Assembly (NCBI GenBank): GCA_031281115.1
Contig: JAITFV010000019.1
Location: 1-13,628, forward strand
DNA length: 13,628 nt
Direction of reading: 5' to 3'
DNA from: Oscillospiraceae bacterium
Lineage (GTDB): Bacteria > Bacillota > Clostridia > Oscillospirales > Ruminococcaceae
Below the pieces are notes generated by a model, which saw only the letters and a list, made by a program, of their open reading frames with translations, was not told where the DNA came from and made no database searches. Shown here piece by piece: positions 13,479 through 13,628 of the stretch. The translations under genes were made by a program, and so were the position numbers. Within the stretch, counting starts at the first letter, position 1; each line of letters begins with the position of its first letter.

Positions 13479-13628
13479 ATGAGGAAAATTTTTAATGCGG
13501 CATACGGAACACTTGTTTGCTTTGTGTTACTATTATGCGTAATTTTTGGCTTCTATTACACACAGCTGCCTGACAAGTTTTACCTTTCCGGCAATGCGCC
13601 GCTTAATATAAGGACCTTTTTTAATATA
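13479..13628 (+). CDS. spoIVB: Membrane-anchored protein, probable SpoIVB peptidase (partial, 3' end off window)
   Basis: The first 50 codons are in the window and the frame is open at the edge. The start has CGGAG eight bases upstream. Residues 1-26 form a short basic N-terminus and one membrane helix (AYGTLVCFVLLLCVIFGFYY), followed by TQLPDKFYLSGNAPLNI. A single N-terminal helix followed by an LPD-[x]-[FIY]-Y motif and then a short beta-strand is how SpoIVB proteins of Clostridia start; SpoIVB is the forespore-secreted serine protease that triggers sigma-K activation. The PDZ and protease domains lie outside the window, so this is a likely but unproven call. No clear sigma-F or sigma-G promoter could be assigned upstream. 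Confidence 0.5.
   Translation, partial: MRKIFNAAYGTLVCFVLLLCVIFGFYYTQLPDKFYLSGNAPLNIRTFFNI

Overview
The window looks like chromosomal DNA from an anaerobic, spore-forming, fibre-degrading member of the Clostridia (Oscillospiraceae/Ruminococcaceae-like). The grounds are family-level: an Lpl-type oligosaccharide ABC transporter without a local ATPase, a GH5 lipoprotein cellulase, a NifU-like/GGGtGRT gene pair, strong AGGAGG-type ribosome binding sites, consensus sigma-A promoters, and a partial gene at the right edge resembling the sporulation protease SpoIVB. No rRNA or species marker is present, so placement below class is inference.

Positions 1-9945 (minus strand) form one apparent operon for uptake and breakdown of a plant beta-glucan, most likely xyloglucan. 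From a 17-bp-spaced promoter (9917-9945) the order is: a membrane-anchored surface protein with a putative carbohydrate-binding fold; a secreted GH5 endoglucanase lipoprotein that ends in a domain of the same type; an LplB-type permease with an unusual four-helix N-terminal extension and a one-base frameshift; an LplC-type permease; a large solute-binding lipoprotein; and a cytoplasmic YicI-like GH31 alpha-xylosidase. The proposed flow is: the surface protein and GH5 bind and cut the polymer outside, the lipoprotein and permeases import the oligosaccharides, and the GH31 enzyme removes alpha-xylosyl units inside. Several junctions hold strong hairpins without U-tracts. At the left edge an 80-bp leader is duplicated in tandem and ends where the next gene should start; a diverged third copy precedes the LplC permease.

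Positions 10000-11870 (plus strand) hold a separate two-gene operon with its own promoter: a NifU/IscU-like scaffold protein and a GGGtGRT protein, a conserved pair of unknown role. It ends at a bidirectional terminator shared with the convergent CAP-domain gene (11880-12719), a secreted protein with a Cys/Asn/Pro repeat linker and its own promoter.

Positions 12898-13293 (plus strand) hold a tRNA-Val(TAC)-tRNA-Asp(GTC) operon with a perfect consensus promoter, followed by an unclassified structured stretch containing a tRNA D-arm-like fragment, then a terminator. At the right edge a membrane-anchored protein, probably SpoIVB, begins at 13479 and runs off the window.
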